64,000 nucleotides of DNA, from contig CAYMLO010000025.1 in the NCBI GenBank assembly GCA_964390905.1, positions 1 through 64,000 of the forward strand, in the 5' to 3' direction. The notes beneath the pieces were generated by a model that saw only the letters and a program-made list of their open reading frames with translations, ran no database searches and was not told where the DNA came from. The translations under genes and the position numbers were made by a program. The stretch comes from JAFGLZ01 sp964390905. GTDB lineage: Bacteria; Planctomycetota; Phycisphaerae; UBA1845; JAFGLZ01. Positions 26,626 through 35,400 of this stretch are shown here, piece after piece (position 1 is the first letter of the stretch; each line of letters begins with the position of its first letter).

Positions 26626-28197
26626 ATGCCAAACGTCACGTCGGCAAAGCTCGTTCCGATCCTGGTCGCATTTCTCGCACCAGGCCTGTCGGGCGCGGAT
26701 CTGCCCTCTGCGTGGCACGTCGATGGGTCCCTGTACCCCAAGGCCTACGGCGTGCTGGCCAACGAGCATCTGATGTTCCCGGTCGACATGAGCGATTGGC
26801 CGGTCAAGATCGACCGCTCGCATCAGCTCTTTGTCGATGACTACCTGATCGCTAAGACCGACAAGATCACGCGGCAGGTCCATCGGGCCGCGAAGCATCC
26901 GCGCAACCCCCTGCTCGTCCCCGACAAGCCGTGGGAGGGAACCGGCTGCGTCGATCAGCGCGTCCTTCGCGACGCCAAGACCGGACGCTTTCGAATGTGG
27001 TACGGGGCGTGCGGCGTCCGGCCAAGGCTGCCCTCGGGGACGCTGGCGCGGCGCCCGGCCTGTTACGCTGAATCGAAGGACGGCCTGACCTGGGAGAAAC
27101 CGGCGCTGGGCCTGTTCGAGTATGAAGGCTCCAAGGCGAACAACATCGTCCTTATGACGGGTTGTCTGAAGGGCATCTTCTGCGATCCGCGCGACCCGGA
27201 CCCGCAGCGTCGATACAAGGGGCTCGTCTGGTTCGACTGGCGCGATCCGAAGGGCGTCCCGCCGGAGGGGTACTACCTGCACGCCTCGCCCGATGGCATT
27301 CGCTGGACGCGGGTGCGCGAGGAGCCCGCGGCGCTTAACGCCGGCGGATACACGATGCCCTGCAGCGGGGTGGGCGACACCACGACGTTTCGGTGGGATC
27401 GCCGGCTGGGCAAGTACGTCGGGGACGTGAAGTTCGTCCTGCCGGGCAAGATGCGGTGTCGCGGGATGATGGAGAGCGACGACCTGATCCACTGGACGCG
27501 CCCGCGGATGACGGTCTACCCCGATGCCCTCGACGAGCCGAAGGCCCAGATCTACGGGCATGTCGGGTTCGTGTACGAAAGCATGTGGATCGGCCTGATT
27601 CGCGTGATGCACGCTGATCGGGTCAAGGACAGCTACAAGCAGACGACCGTCGAGCTGACCGCCAGCCGGGACGGCCGACACTGGACCCGCGTGGGAAAGC
27701 GAGAGGAGCTCATTGCGCTCGGGCCGCCCGACGCCTGGGACCCGCACTACCAGGATCCCGCAACGCCCCCGATCCGCGTGGGCGACAAGCTGTGGTTCTA
27801 CTACCGAAGTCTCCCCCTGTGGGGCGAGAAGCGCCGGGGCGAGGACAAGGTCAACCGCATCGGCCTGGCGACGCTGCGCTATGACGGCTTCGTCTCACTC
27901 AACGGCGGGGCCGCCCCCGGCACGATCGTCACCCGGCCGCTGACGTTCGAAGGCAAGGCGCTGTACGTCAACGCTGAAATCGCCGAGGGCGGCTACATCA
28001 AGGCCGAGCTACGAACGACCGGCGGCAAGCCCGTCGAGCCCTATGCGCTGAAGCAGTGCAAGCCCGTCGTCAGCAACGTCATGAAGGCCCGCGTGACGTG
28101 GGATGGGACCAGCGCCATCGAATGTCCGCCGGATACGAGCATGCGGCTTGCCTTCGAAATCAAGGACGCGAAGCTCTATTCGTTCTGGATCGAGTAG
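26626..28197 (+). CDS. Secreted five-bladed propeller, GH32/GH43-like
   Basis: 523-aa exported protein. Signal peptide (ending LSGA), then the RSHQLFVDDYLIAKTD segment seen in planctomycete proteins annotated as GH32/GH43-like five-bladed beta-propellers. Later blades hold RMWYGACG and TRVREEP-type strands. Candidate catalytic acids are the Asp-Asp of LFVDDYLI, an Asp/Glu in the middle blades (KGLVWFDWRD) and Glu near IRVMHAD; these are guesses from position. The start ATG 26626 is preceded by GAGGAG. Family members generally attack furanosidic or arabinan-type glycans. Confidence 0.6.
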   Translation: MPNVTSAKLVPILVAFLAPGLSGADLPSAWHVDGSLYPKAYGVLANEHLMFPVDMSDWPVKIDRSHQLFVDDYLIAKTDKITRQVHRAAKHPRNPLLVPDKPWEGTGCVDQRVLRDAKTGRFRMWYGACGVRPRLPSGTLARRPACYAESKDGLTWEKPALGLFEYEGSKANNIVLMTGCLKGIFCDPRDPDPQRRYKGLVWFDWRDPKGVPPEGYYLHASPDGIRWTRVREEPAALNAGGYTMPCSGVGDTTTFRWDRRLGKYVGDVKFVLPGKMRCRGMMESDDLIHWTRPRMTVYPDALDEPKAQIYGHVGFVYESMWIGLIRVMHADRVKDSYKQTTVELTASRDGRHWTRVGKREELIALGPPDAWDPHYQDPATPPIRVGDKLWFYYRSLPLWGEKRRGEDKVNRIGLATLRYDGFVSLNGGAAPGTIVTRPLTFEGKALYVNAEIAEGGYIKAELRTTGGKPVEPYALKQCKPVVSNVMKARVTWDGTSAIECPPDTSMRLAFEIKDAKLYSFWIE

Positions 28198-28367
28198 ACG
28201 TTTCCACAGAGGGCACCATACTGCCGCACCAGGATTCGATCCGAAGAGAGCGAGAACAGGCATGATCGACGCCAGCGGGCGATTCGGTGTCATCTGCAAC
28301 GAGAAGCAGGATGTCCCAGCTTCCTTCCCAATCACAATCGCGCGAGCGGGAGAGACGCCCGGCGCAA

Positions 28368-28396
28368 TTGAAAGGCCGACCCGATTGCCTTATCTT
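28368..28396 (+). promoter_or_regulatory. Candidate promoter of the DUF433-mntA-hepT unit
   Basis: TTGAAA (28368-28373) and TATCTT (28391-28396) are separated by exactly 17 bases, matching sigma-70 hexamers at 5/6 and 4/6. The predicted start, about 7 bases beyond the -10, falls on or next to the ATG at 28404, so the message would be leaderless. No ribosome binding site precedes that ATG. Confidence 0.5.
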
Positions 28397-28403
28397 TGCG
28401 TGT

Positions 28404-28613
28404 ATGGTTGATTGGATCACAGTCAGTCCTGACGTGTGCAGCGGCAAGCCGACCATTCGCGGTCTGCGGATCACCGTGGACTTCGTCCTGAAGCTGATCG
28501 GGGACGGGTATGCCGCCGACGACATCGTCCGGGAGTATCCCGAACTCGAGAAGGGCGATGTCTATCAGGCCGCCAAGGATGCCGCTTGGCGCGTGTCCTT
28601 CCTTTCCGTATAG
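28404..28613 (+). CDS. DUF433 small DNA-binding-like protein
   Basis: 69-aa DUF433 protein with the diagnostic pattern VCSGKPTIRGLRITVDFVLKL and a helical C-terminal half ending GDVYQAAKDAAW. DUF433 proteins have a winged-helix-like fold and commonly act as antitoxin partners of PIN-like (DUF5615) toxins. No such partner lies beside it here; instead mntA and hepT follow 26 bases later. It may regulate that operon or have lost its partner. The predicted promoter suggests a leaderless start. Confidence 0.85.
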   Translation: MVDWITVSPDVCSGKPTIRGLRITVDFVLKLIGDGYAADDIVREYPELEKGDVYQAAKDAAWRVSFLSV

Positions 28614-28639
28614 ACTTGCGACCGGAGCGGAGAACAGCG

Positions 28640-28942
28640 ATGGACTATCACGGACTCGATATTCCGGAGCAACCCATCGCCGAATTCTGCCGGAGGCATC
28701 ACATCCGCCGGCTTTCGCTCTTCGGTTCGATCCTGCGCAGCGATTTCGGGCCGGACAGCGACATCGACGTGCTGGTGGAGTTCGAGCCGGGGCGCGTGCC
28801 GGGCTTTGGGTTCTTCGGGATACAGGAAGAGCTGGCCCAGATGCTGGGCCGCAAGGTGGACCTCAACACGCCCGGATTCCTCAGCAAGTACTTCCGTGAC
28901 GAGGTGATGCAGGAGGCGCAGGTCCTCTATGACGCGGCGTGA
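28640..28942 (+). CDS. mntA: MntA-type minimal nucleotidyltransferase (antitoxin)
   Basis: 100-aa minimal nucleotidyltransferase. The catalytic motif GS-X10-D-x-D is complete: G29-S30 and D41-x-D43, and a third Asp is in RKVDLNTP. In the MntA-HepT system of the MNT-HEPN type, the nucleotidyltransferase adds AMP residues to a Tyr of the HEPN toxin to neutralise it. ATG 28640 with GGAG upstream; it overlaps the HEPN gene by 14 bases, as expected for a coupled antitoxin-toxin pair. Confidence 0.9.
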   Translation: MDYHGLDIPEQPIAEFCRRHHIRRLSLFGSILRSDFGPDSDIDVLVEFEPGRVPGFGFFGIQEELAQMLGRKVDLNTPGFLSKYFRDEVMQEAQVLYDAA

Positions 28943-29285
28943 CGACACGATTGCCCTTAGGCACATGCTGGACCATGCCGCAGAGGCCGTGGCCGCCGCG
29001 CAACGTCGAACGCGAGCCGATCTCGACGCCGACCGCCTGTTCGCCCTCGCGTTGGTCAAACTGGTCGAAATCGTGGGTGAGGCTGCCAATCGTGTTTCCT
29101 CTCCGACCCGGGAGGCGTATCCCGGGATTCCGTGGAGGGATATCGTGGGTACGCGGAATCGCCTGGTGCACGGATACGACCAAGTAGATTACGACGTCCT
29201 GTGGCGGATCGTGACGGACGAACTCCCTTTCTTGGTCAAGCAACTGAAGACCATTCTGTCCAACGCGGCCCGGACGGAACCGTAA
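28929..29285 (+). CDS. hepT: HepT-type HEPN RNase toxin (DUF86)
   Basis: 118-aa HEPN-domain protein (DUF86). It contains the R-X4-H-X-Y motif: R76-N-R-L-V-H81-G-Y83. In characterised HepT toxins R/H are the catalytic residues that cut RNA (notably tRNA), and the Tyr is the residue AMPylated by MntA. Thus both halves of an intact, active-looking MNT-HEPN toxin-antitoxin system are present. GGAGG lies 12 bases before ATG 28929. A 53-codon frame follows 4 bases after the stop. Confidence 0.9.
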   Translation: MTRRDDTIALRHMLDHAAEAVAAAQRRTRADLDADRLFALALVKLVEIVGEAANRVSSPTREAYPGIPWRDIVGTRNRLVHGYDQVDYDVLWRIVTDELPFLVKQLKTILSNAARTEP

Positions 29286-29289
29286 GGCC

Positions 29290-29451
29290 ATGCTCAACCA
29301 CTTCGCACGCCATGAGCAGACCTTGGGCGATTGGCGGCGGGACGGGCATCCCGGCGTCAAGGCGGAGACCCATCAACAGATCGACTTCCTGAACGACCCC
29401 GACGACGAGCAGGCAGCTCGCCATGGCACGTTGTGGGCGCACCAGATGTAG
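29290..29451 (+). CDS. Possible small protein after hepT, unknown
   Basis: A 53-codon frame begins 4 bases after the hepT stop (TAAGGCC before ATG). The product is hydrophilic, rich in His, Asp and Gln (for example EQTLGDWRRDGHPGVKAE and LNDPDDEQAARH), with GC-rich third positions like real genes here. It has no homology I recognise. It could be an extra operon member, or the remnant of a larger gene. I am unsure it is translated. Confidence 0.3.
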   Translation: MLNHFARHEQTLGDWRRDGHPGVKAETHQQIDFLNDPDDEQAARHGTLWAHQM

Positions 29452-29783
29452 CGACCGTCCCAGCCTCGCAGATCATGAAGCTCAACCTTCTCTTGCTGTC
29501 AGCCTGATCCTCAGGTGGTGCAGGTCACGAGGGTATCCAGCCAGGAAGAAACGGGCTGCCCCTGAACCGAACTCATCGAAGGCTCTTCGACACGCACGGC
29601 GCCCAGCGCTTGTCCGCTCTTGCCGTCCGAGATGGCTGTCAGACGCAATCGCTCTCCGAGGACCGAAGACGCCGGCCCATCCAACCACGAAGTCCCAATG
29701 CGGGCCTCTCGCGCCGGCGGAAACGTAGACTTTCCCCCCCTTTTTTCTTTTCCACCGAGAAGGGATTCCTGGCGCGGCGGCGG
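29452..29783. other. Intergenic region, no gene seen
   Basis: About 330 bases between the end of the MNT-HEPN unit and the stop of the minus-strand DUF4041 gene. It holds short open frames on both strands without family resemblance, and a C/T-rich run near 29735-29760 (runs of C and T). No hairpin terminator is obvious. Confidence 0.5.
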
Positions 29784-31019
29784 CTACTCGTCATCGTCAG
29801 AGGATCCTCGCTCCTCGTCCAGCTTCTCATAGACGCTCTCGATGAATTCCTCGTCCTCGTCCGACATGGCCACGCTCTGTCGGTACTCGAGCGCTTCGGC
29901 GTCTGCAACGTACTCAACTTCCCCATGATGGTCTACCACGATTCGATTGACGGTTTCGATGTCCGTTCGGAAGAACTCCTTGCGCGGATTCGCCTTGTTG
30001 ACCCGAAGCTTGTGCAAGACCCGGTGCAGGGCGTTCTCCAGCGCAGGAGCGTCGTCGGAGGAGACCATCATATGCACGTCGAACGGGAAGGGGACCGAGG
30101 CGTCGCCTAGCTCCTTTACCCGCTCCATGGGCTCGAGTCTCCGTGTCATCCCAATCTTCAGGACGCTATCGCCGAAAGACCCGATGTTGGATATCACGTA
30201 CACATGGCCAGACTTGGTCATCTGGGCCCTGGACTTGGCACGTTGGGACTTCTCCTCCGCTTCGGCCAGCCTGGCCCTCAGTTTCTCGATCTCCGCGCTG
30301 TGCTCATCCTCAGCCTCAGCAAGGGCCTTCTCTAACGCCGCCTGGATCGCCGCACGTTCCCGCTCCAACTGCTCGAGTTCACGTTCGATTTCTCTCTCAA
30401 GCTTCTGCTCCTCCCGGATCTGGGCTCGGATGCGAGCCTGCTCCTCCCGTTCGAAGGCCGCACGGACGACCTTTTCGTACTCCTCCCTGAGATCCGCGTG
30501 TAGGGCGGCGTGCTCCTCTCCCGAAACCTCAAACCCGATTCCCCGACACGACTCGATGACCTTCTGAAGGCGTTCCTTGCATCTCGCGAAGTTGTTCGGG
30601 GTAAGCGAGGAACTGGCCCACTTGACGTTGTCCTTGAGGTATTGACTTGCGAGATCTCTGGATCTTTGGTCGAGCGTCTCCTGGGCCTGGCGTTGCTGTT
30701 CGCGATCCAAGCTGGCCTTCCGAAGGTTCACGTCGATGTTCCGAAGGTCGCGCTTGAGAATCGCGTTCTCGTCCTGCAACTCCTTGTACGAGACCGCCTG
30801 TGCATCGAACTGCGAGCGCGCTGCTGCCAAGTCAGCGTCCTGCCCGTCAAGCTCCTTCTGTCGTGTCTTGATCGACTCAAGGGTCTCCCGGTTGCGCTCT
30901 GCCTGCGCTGCCTGCTGGCGTCCCTGTTCCGCTGTCGTCTTGCGCTTGTTCTCCAAGACCAGGAATACGCAGACCGCACCCGCAAGCATCCCCAGAAGCG
31001 AAACCGCGACGTACAGCAT
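29784..31019 (-). CDS. Membrane-anchored DUF4041 / T5orf172 (GIY-YIG-like) protein
   Basis: 411-aa protein. Residues 1-22 are a membrane anchor; ~25-115 and ~185-270 are long charged coiled coils (a DUF4041-like region between, ~125-185); ~271-350 is a T5orf172/GIY-YIG-like nuclease domain beginning GHVYVISNIGSFGDSVLKIG, with the GMTRR loop and a downstream ENALHRVLHK segment. The C-terminal 55 residues are very acidic. Similar proteins occur in phages and defence islands. It is preceded by the 31023-31703 gene with a 3-base gap. Nuclease activity is an inference; the site looks intact at the tyrosine and arginine positions. Confidence 0.7.
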   Translation of the reverse strand: MLYVAVSLLGMLAGAVCVFLVLENKRKTTAEQGRQQAAQAERNRETLESIKTRQKELDGQDADLAAARSQFDAQAVSYKELQDENAILKRDLRNIDVNLRKASLDREQQRQAQETLDQRSRDLASQYLKDNVKWASSSLTPNNFARCKERLQKVIESCRGIGFEVSGEEHAALHADLREEYEKVVRAAFEREEQARIRAQIREEQKLEREIERELEQLERERAAIQAALEKALAEAEDEHSAEIEKLRARLAEAEEKSQRAKSRAQMTKSGHVYVISNIGSFGDSVLKIGMTRRLEPMERVKELGDASVPFPFDVHMMVSSDDAPALENALHRVLHKLRVNKANPRKEFFRTDIETVNRIVVDHHGEVEYVADAEALEYRQSVAMSDEDEEFIESVYEKLDEERGSSDDDE

Positions 31020-31022
31020 TGG

Positions 31023-31703
31023 TCACTCCTTGGCATCGGTGCCAGGCCGTCTTGAAAGGATGACGAACAGGACCGTTGCCCTGCACTTCGGACAGGTAAG
31101 TTCCCCCAGGAATCTAGCCTTCGCACCTCTGGCAACAACACCACAAGAAGGGCACTTCGCCAAGACTGCTTCAGTCATCTGTGTGGACAGCGATAATCGA
31201 CGGGACCCGGCGTCCGGTGTGCGAGACACAAGCCCCATCCGTTCCCACGCTTCGGCCACCGATCGCCATTGCAGCTGATCGCCTCCAAGAGCCTGGCGAA
31301 GCTGATCCTCCCTCGCCCCCGGATGCCGCTCCAGATGATCCCACATGGCATGAGCGTCCCAAATGAGTCCCCTAGCCTTGACCAGCTTCTCGGCCATGTT
31401 GTGCGACGTGTTCCGTTCGATTCGCCGCTGACTCTTCAGGAGCGCATCGAGCTTGTCGAGGCTCTGGAAATCGAGGAGCAAAGGCGCATGCTTCAGCACG
31501 ATGTCTATGCCTTCAACAGTGGTCGGCTCCTTGCGAGTGCGCTTGCGCTCGAACTGCATCATCCCATCGATGTGCTCCCAAGAAGACAGCGCCAAGTCGA
31601 GGGCTTCGCGGTATCGCCTCTCCTGTAACGCCGACCGCGCCGTACACATCAGAACGCGATACTCCGCCGCATGGCTCTCCATCTCTGCCTTCTTCATGGC
31701 CAT
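31023..31703 (-). CDS. TPR-like/winged-helix protein with C-terminal zinc ribbon
   Basis: 226-aa protein, first gene of a two-gene unit with the DUF4041 gene (3-base gap). The N-terminal half is helical and TPR-like (ALQERRYREALDLALSSWEH), the middle (~110-165) resembles a winged helix (AWERMGLVSRTPDAGSRRLS), and the C-terminus is a zinc ribbon with C184-x2-C187 and C204-x2-C207. I do not recognise a named family. The combination suggests a nucleic-acid-binding sensor or adaptor for the partner nuclease. A perfect 18-bp palindrome lies 84 bases upstream. Confidence 0.6.
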   Translation of the reverse strand: MAMKKAEMESHAAEYRVLMCTARSALQERRYREALDLALSSWEHIDGMMQFERKRTRKEPTTVEGIDIVLKHAPLLLDFQSLDKLDALLKSQRRIERNTSHNMAEKLVKARGLIWDAHAMWDHLERHPGAREDQLRQALGGDQLQWRSVAEAWERMGLVSRTPDAGSRRLSLSTQMTEAVLAKCPSCGVVARGAKARFLGELTCPKCRATVLFVILSRRPGTDAKE

Positions 31704-32047
31704 CGGGCTACCCCGTGCGTGACTGGACCGACTAGGCTGAGTTGTACCCCGCGCAAGGATCCGCCTCGCCGCATAGTCCTCCCGGGTTGATCGCCGGCGA
31801 TCAAAGAGACTCGCCTATGCACGGGAAGAGGTCGACAGGTTCCGCTCCGACCGTCGCGCTAGCGCCGCGTGCCTTGCGCCGGCCGTAGCGTGGATTCTAA
31901 ACCACCTTATCAGGTATTAGGGTGTGTGGCTAGCGTCGGGGGCAGTGAGTTCGCACACGGCGGTGGGAGGTGGACGCCGGCAGGAAGGTGAGGTCGGGCG
32001 GATCGGAGAACAGCTTGGGAGGGCTCCCGGATGGTCATGAGTCGGCG
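31704..32047. other. Intergenic region with palindromic site
   Basis: Lies between the minus-strand hicA stop and the start of the 31703 gene. It contains the 18-bp palindrome at 31787-31804 and a locally A/T-richer stretch near 31895-31925. No convincing gene. Confidence 0.6.
31787..31804. promoter_or_regulatory. 18-bp perfect palindrome, candidate operator
   Basis: TTGATCGCC-GGCGATCAA is self-complementary over all 18 bases. It sits 84 bases upstream of the start of the 31703 gene, where a repressor site of the two-gene unit would be expected. The winged-helix protein itself is a candidate binder; this is an inference. Confidence 0.55.
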
Positions 32048-32272
32048 CTACCGGGCCTCGAAAAGCGACCGCGGCAGGCCCGACTGACGGATGATCGAGC
32101 GGAGCGTGCCGGTCTTCCGTTCGTCGTGGGTTGGAACCGGAACGGTGACGGTGGTGTCTTCGGTGCGTCGCTGCATGACGACATGACTGCCCCGACGACG
32201 CATCTCGGCGAAGCCATGCTCGTTCAGGATGCGGCAGACTTCGCGGCCTGAGAGGGTTCGAAGCCTACCCAA
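32048..32272 (-). CDS. hicA: HicA-type mRNA interferase toxin
   Basis: 74-aa HicA/YcfA-family protein, dsRBD-like. The Gly-Ser-His of RRRGSHVVMQ carries the catalytic His, and SGREVCRILNEHGF and the basic C-terminus match the family; such toxins cut mRNA. The start is TTG (complement 32270-32272), 8 bases inside the end of hicB. No ATG is near. The toxin frame is intact although the antitoxin frame is broken. Confidence 0.85.
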   Translation of the reverse strand: MGRLRTLSGREVCRILNEHGFAEMRRRGSHVVMQRRTEDTTVTVPVPTHDERKTGTLRSIIRQSGLPRSLFEAR

Positions 32273-32492
32273 CGGTCACCTCGATCGGGGTTACGTAGAC
32301 TTCGCCGCCCAGTCGTTGCTCGATCTCCGACGGATCGGCGGTTTTAAAGAAGAGCTCCAGCGCTTCGACCAGGTTTCGTCGCGCCTCCTCGATGGTCTGC
32401 CCCTGGCTGGCAAGATCCAGTTACGGACAGAGCGAGACGTAGCCGTCCCCCTCACGCACGATGAGGCCGATTAGCCGGTGGACTTGCTTCAT
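32265..32492 (-). pseudogene. hicB: hicB antitoxin with an in-frame stop at codon 24
   Basis: A 75-codon HicB frame: MKQVHRLIGLIVREGDGYVS-LCP, then a TAA (complement 32421-32423), then LDLASQGQTIEEARRNLV and a normal C-terminal part to TAG at 32265. HicB proteins of this type usually have Cys-Pro-Glu at that position, so one G-to-T change (GAA to TAA) explains the break. ATG 32492 overlaps the stop of the upstream 1311-aa gene as ATGA. Either the antitoxin is lost, or the base is an assembly error, or read-through occurs. Confidence 0.85.
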
Positions 32493-35400
32493 GGACGCTT
32501 CTCCTTCTCGTACAGCGCCTTTACCTCGGCGGGCGTGAGGACCCGGCGGTAGAGGCGGAGGTTGTCGAAGAGACCGGCGAAGGGCTTGTGGGCCGATGGG
32601 ATCATCAGGTCTTTGCCCTCGACGCTGAGGCTGGCGGTCAACGTCGGCGGGATCTTGGTCGTGCTGTCGGGGTGGCCGTTGATGTGGCAGGCGACGGTGC
32701 GGTTTGGGCGGTCGACGACGAAGGCGACGTGGGTCCAGGTGTCCTGGCTCAGGGGGGTCTTGGACTTGAGTCGCACGGATTTGCCTTCGCCGCGGCCGGT
32801 GCCCAGGACGAGTTCGGCCCGGCCGTCGGGGAGGAGGTTGATGACCCACCAGGTTCGCGGGTAGGCCTCCTTGCCGAGCAGTCGGCGGTCGTAGCGGTCC
32901 GGCTTGACCCAGAAGGCCATGCTGAAGCTGTCGGTCCCGAACTGGATGGCGGAACTGTCCCAGATCGTCACCGCACCCGGGATGCCCTTGGTGTGCAGGC
33001 ACGTGCCGAACGCACCCTTGACCCATTGGCCGGTCACCTCCGCGTCGTTGCCGAGGCCCGAGCGGTCCGCGGAGGTCGAGCCGGCGCCTTCGTCGAGCGG
33101 CCAGTGACCCACGAGGCCGGGCTCCTTGGGCTGACCTGCGGTCTTCTTGGGGGCGACTGCCCACGCCTCGAGCGGCTGGGTGCCCTTGTCCGGGTCCGGC
33201 CCGCCCAGACACAGCAGCGTGCCGTTCTTCAGCGAGACGAACAGCCGTCCCTGCGCAGCGACCAGGCCGTCATAGACGGGCAACGCGTCGAGTTTGTATT
33301 GGCCGAGCGTCTTGCCGTCCTCGGCCGACGCAACCATGAGCATCGTGCCCCGCTTGCCCTCGAACGTGGGGATGGACCGAAGCGCCCGCTCCGGCGGGCC
33401 GGCCAGGAAGAGCGTGTCCTTGGCCAGGACCATCGCGCGGGCCAGCAGGGGGACGTTCTGCTTCCACGCGAAGGTCACCCTGAACTTGCCGCCGCCGCTA
33501 TGCGGGTAGTCCCGGTTGGCGCGGCGGTAGTCCGGCGGGCCCGGGTCGGGCAGGGACTTCCGCTCGGTGGCGTACAGGTGATACTGCCGTCCCGTCGAGC
33601 CGCGGTAGTAGCTGGGTCTGTAGCCGTAGCCGTAGATCATCCGGTCGCTCATCGCCAGCAGCCGTCCGGCGGCGTTCTCCCGGCCTGCGAAGTACCAACC
33701 GATGTAGCCCGAGTAGAAGTGATCGCCGTAGATCCAGTACGTGCGGTGCCACCAGTCGCCGTTCAGCAGGCCGGCCGGGCTGTAGAGATGCGGACGCGCC
33801 TTCTGCGGCTCGAGGCTGTGGGGGTCGAAGGCCAGGCGGCGCATGTAGACCTGCTTGCCGTCGCTCGAGAGCACATCGGGCAGCGCCCCGGGCATCTCGA
33901 ACATGATGGGCTCGCCCGGTTGGTCCGTGACGCCCGGGCCTCGGCTGTAGATCCGCTTCTGGGAGAGCAGCCGGCCCGTCTTCAGATCCAGTCGGTACAG
34001 GACAATGCCGTTGTCGATGTAGGACGACCGCCCTGCCGCGAAGCTGACCGCGCCGTCCTGGATCAGCACGCTCCCGTGGACGGGCCAGGGCGACTCCAGT
34101 TGACCGAACGCGACGATCAACCGAGGCGTCAGCGCAGCTCGGAATCGCCAGACCAGCTTGCCGTCGGACAGCCGCAGGCAATACACGTAGCCGTCGGCCG
34201 AGCCGAAGACGGCGAGGCCTTGCGAGATGGACGGCGGGGAGTCCACCCGGCCTCCGGCAGTGAAACGCCACAGCTCTCTGCCGCTGTCGACGTCGAGGGC
34301 ACAGACGGTGTGCGTGTCTACCGAGCCGGCAAGCACCACGCCGTCGGCAATCACGGGGCTGGTGAGCCGGCCGCCCAGCTTGGCTCGCCAGACAGCGTGC
34401 AGTCTGGTGGGCACGGACGTCTTCGTGCAGCCGCTGCGGGCGGCGTCGTGACGGTAGGTTGGCCATTCACCCGGACGATCCGCCTGGCGCTCGCGGCTTC
34501 CGATCGATGCATACGCGTTGCCGCGTTCCAGGCGATCCGAAGCGCCTTCGGCTGGCACGGCGGGCTCCGAAGGGGTGGTCCTGGCCGACGGTGCCTCCGC
34601 GGAGGCTGGGGCAAGGGCATAGAAGCCCGTCAGCTTCGCCTCGATGTAGCACGCGCACGAATGCGGCGGGACGTACAGCAGTCCGTTACACGGAACCGTG
34701 CCGAACTGGCAGGTGCCGCGGGTCCAGTGATGGCGACGGGCTTCGCCGGTCTTCAGGTCGACGAACTCGACGCCGGTTCGGCCCGCTACGATGTATCGAG
34801 ACGTGGCCCGGTTGCGGTAACATCGGTGGTGGGGCATGGTCGTATCGAAGGCCTTGTCAGGCTGGATCCGTCGCACGATCTCGCCGGTGTGCAGATCCCG
34901 AGCGACGGTGAAGTCCGGACCATGGCGGGCGCGACTTTGGCCGTACCAGACTGCGCCGTCGACGACAAAGACGTCGATGGGGGCATGATAGGCCTCGCCG
35001 CACCGGCATCGCCAGAGCTCCTTTCCGTCAACAGCCGCGTAGGCGACAAGATCGCCCGGATGCCCGCCCTGGGCCAGCCAGGCGGCCATCTTCTTGCCCG
35101 TACTCTCGTCCAAGTTGGGTGCGGGAGCGGCCTGTCGGTCGGCGCAGAGCACGACGTCGTCGTGAACTACGACCGTCGGGGCGGACCATCCGGGACGTTT
35201 CTTGGCAACGCGCCGCGGCGTATGCCAGAGCTGGTGACCCGTCTTCGCATCAAGGGCGGCCAGACCCCGGCCGTCCAGGTAGCAAACACGCCCCCCACCG
35301 ACAGCCAAGGAGGCGGGCTGGAGACCCACCACCGACGTCTTCCAGAGCTCGCCGCCGCTGCTCGCATCGATCGCCATGACCGTCCTCGTCCGTTGGTCGG

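Noticed and set aside
28262..28411. 49-codon frame upstream of DUF433
   Set aside because: It has no recognisable domain and the promoter-like hexamers lie inside it.
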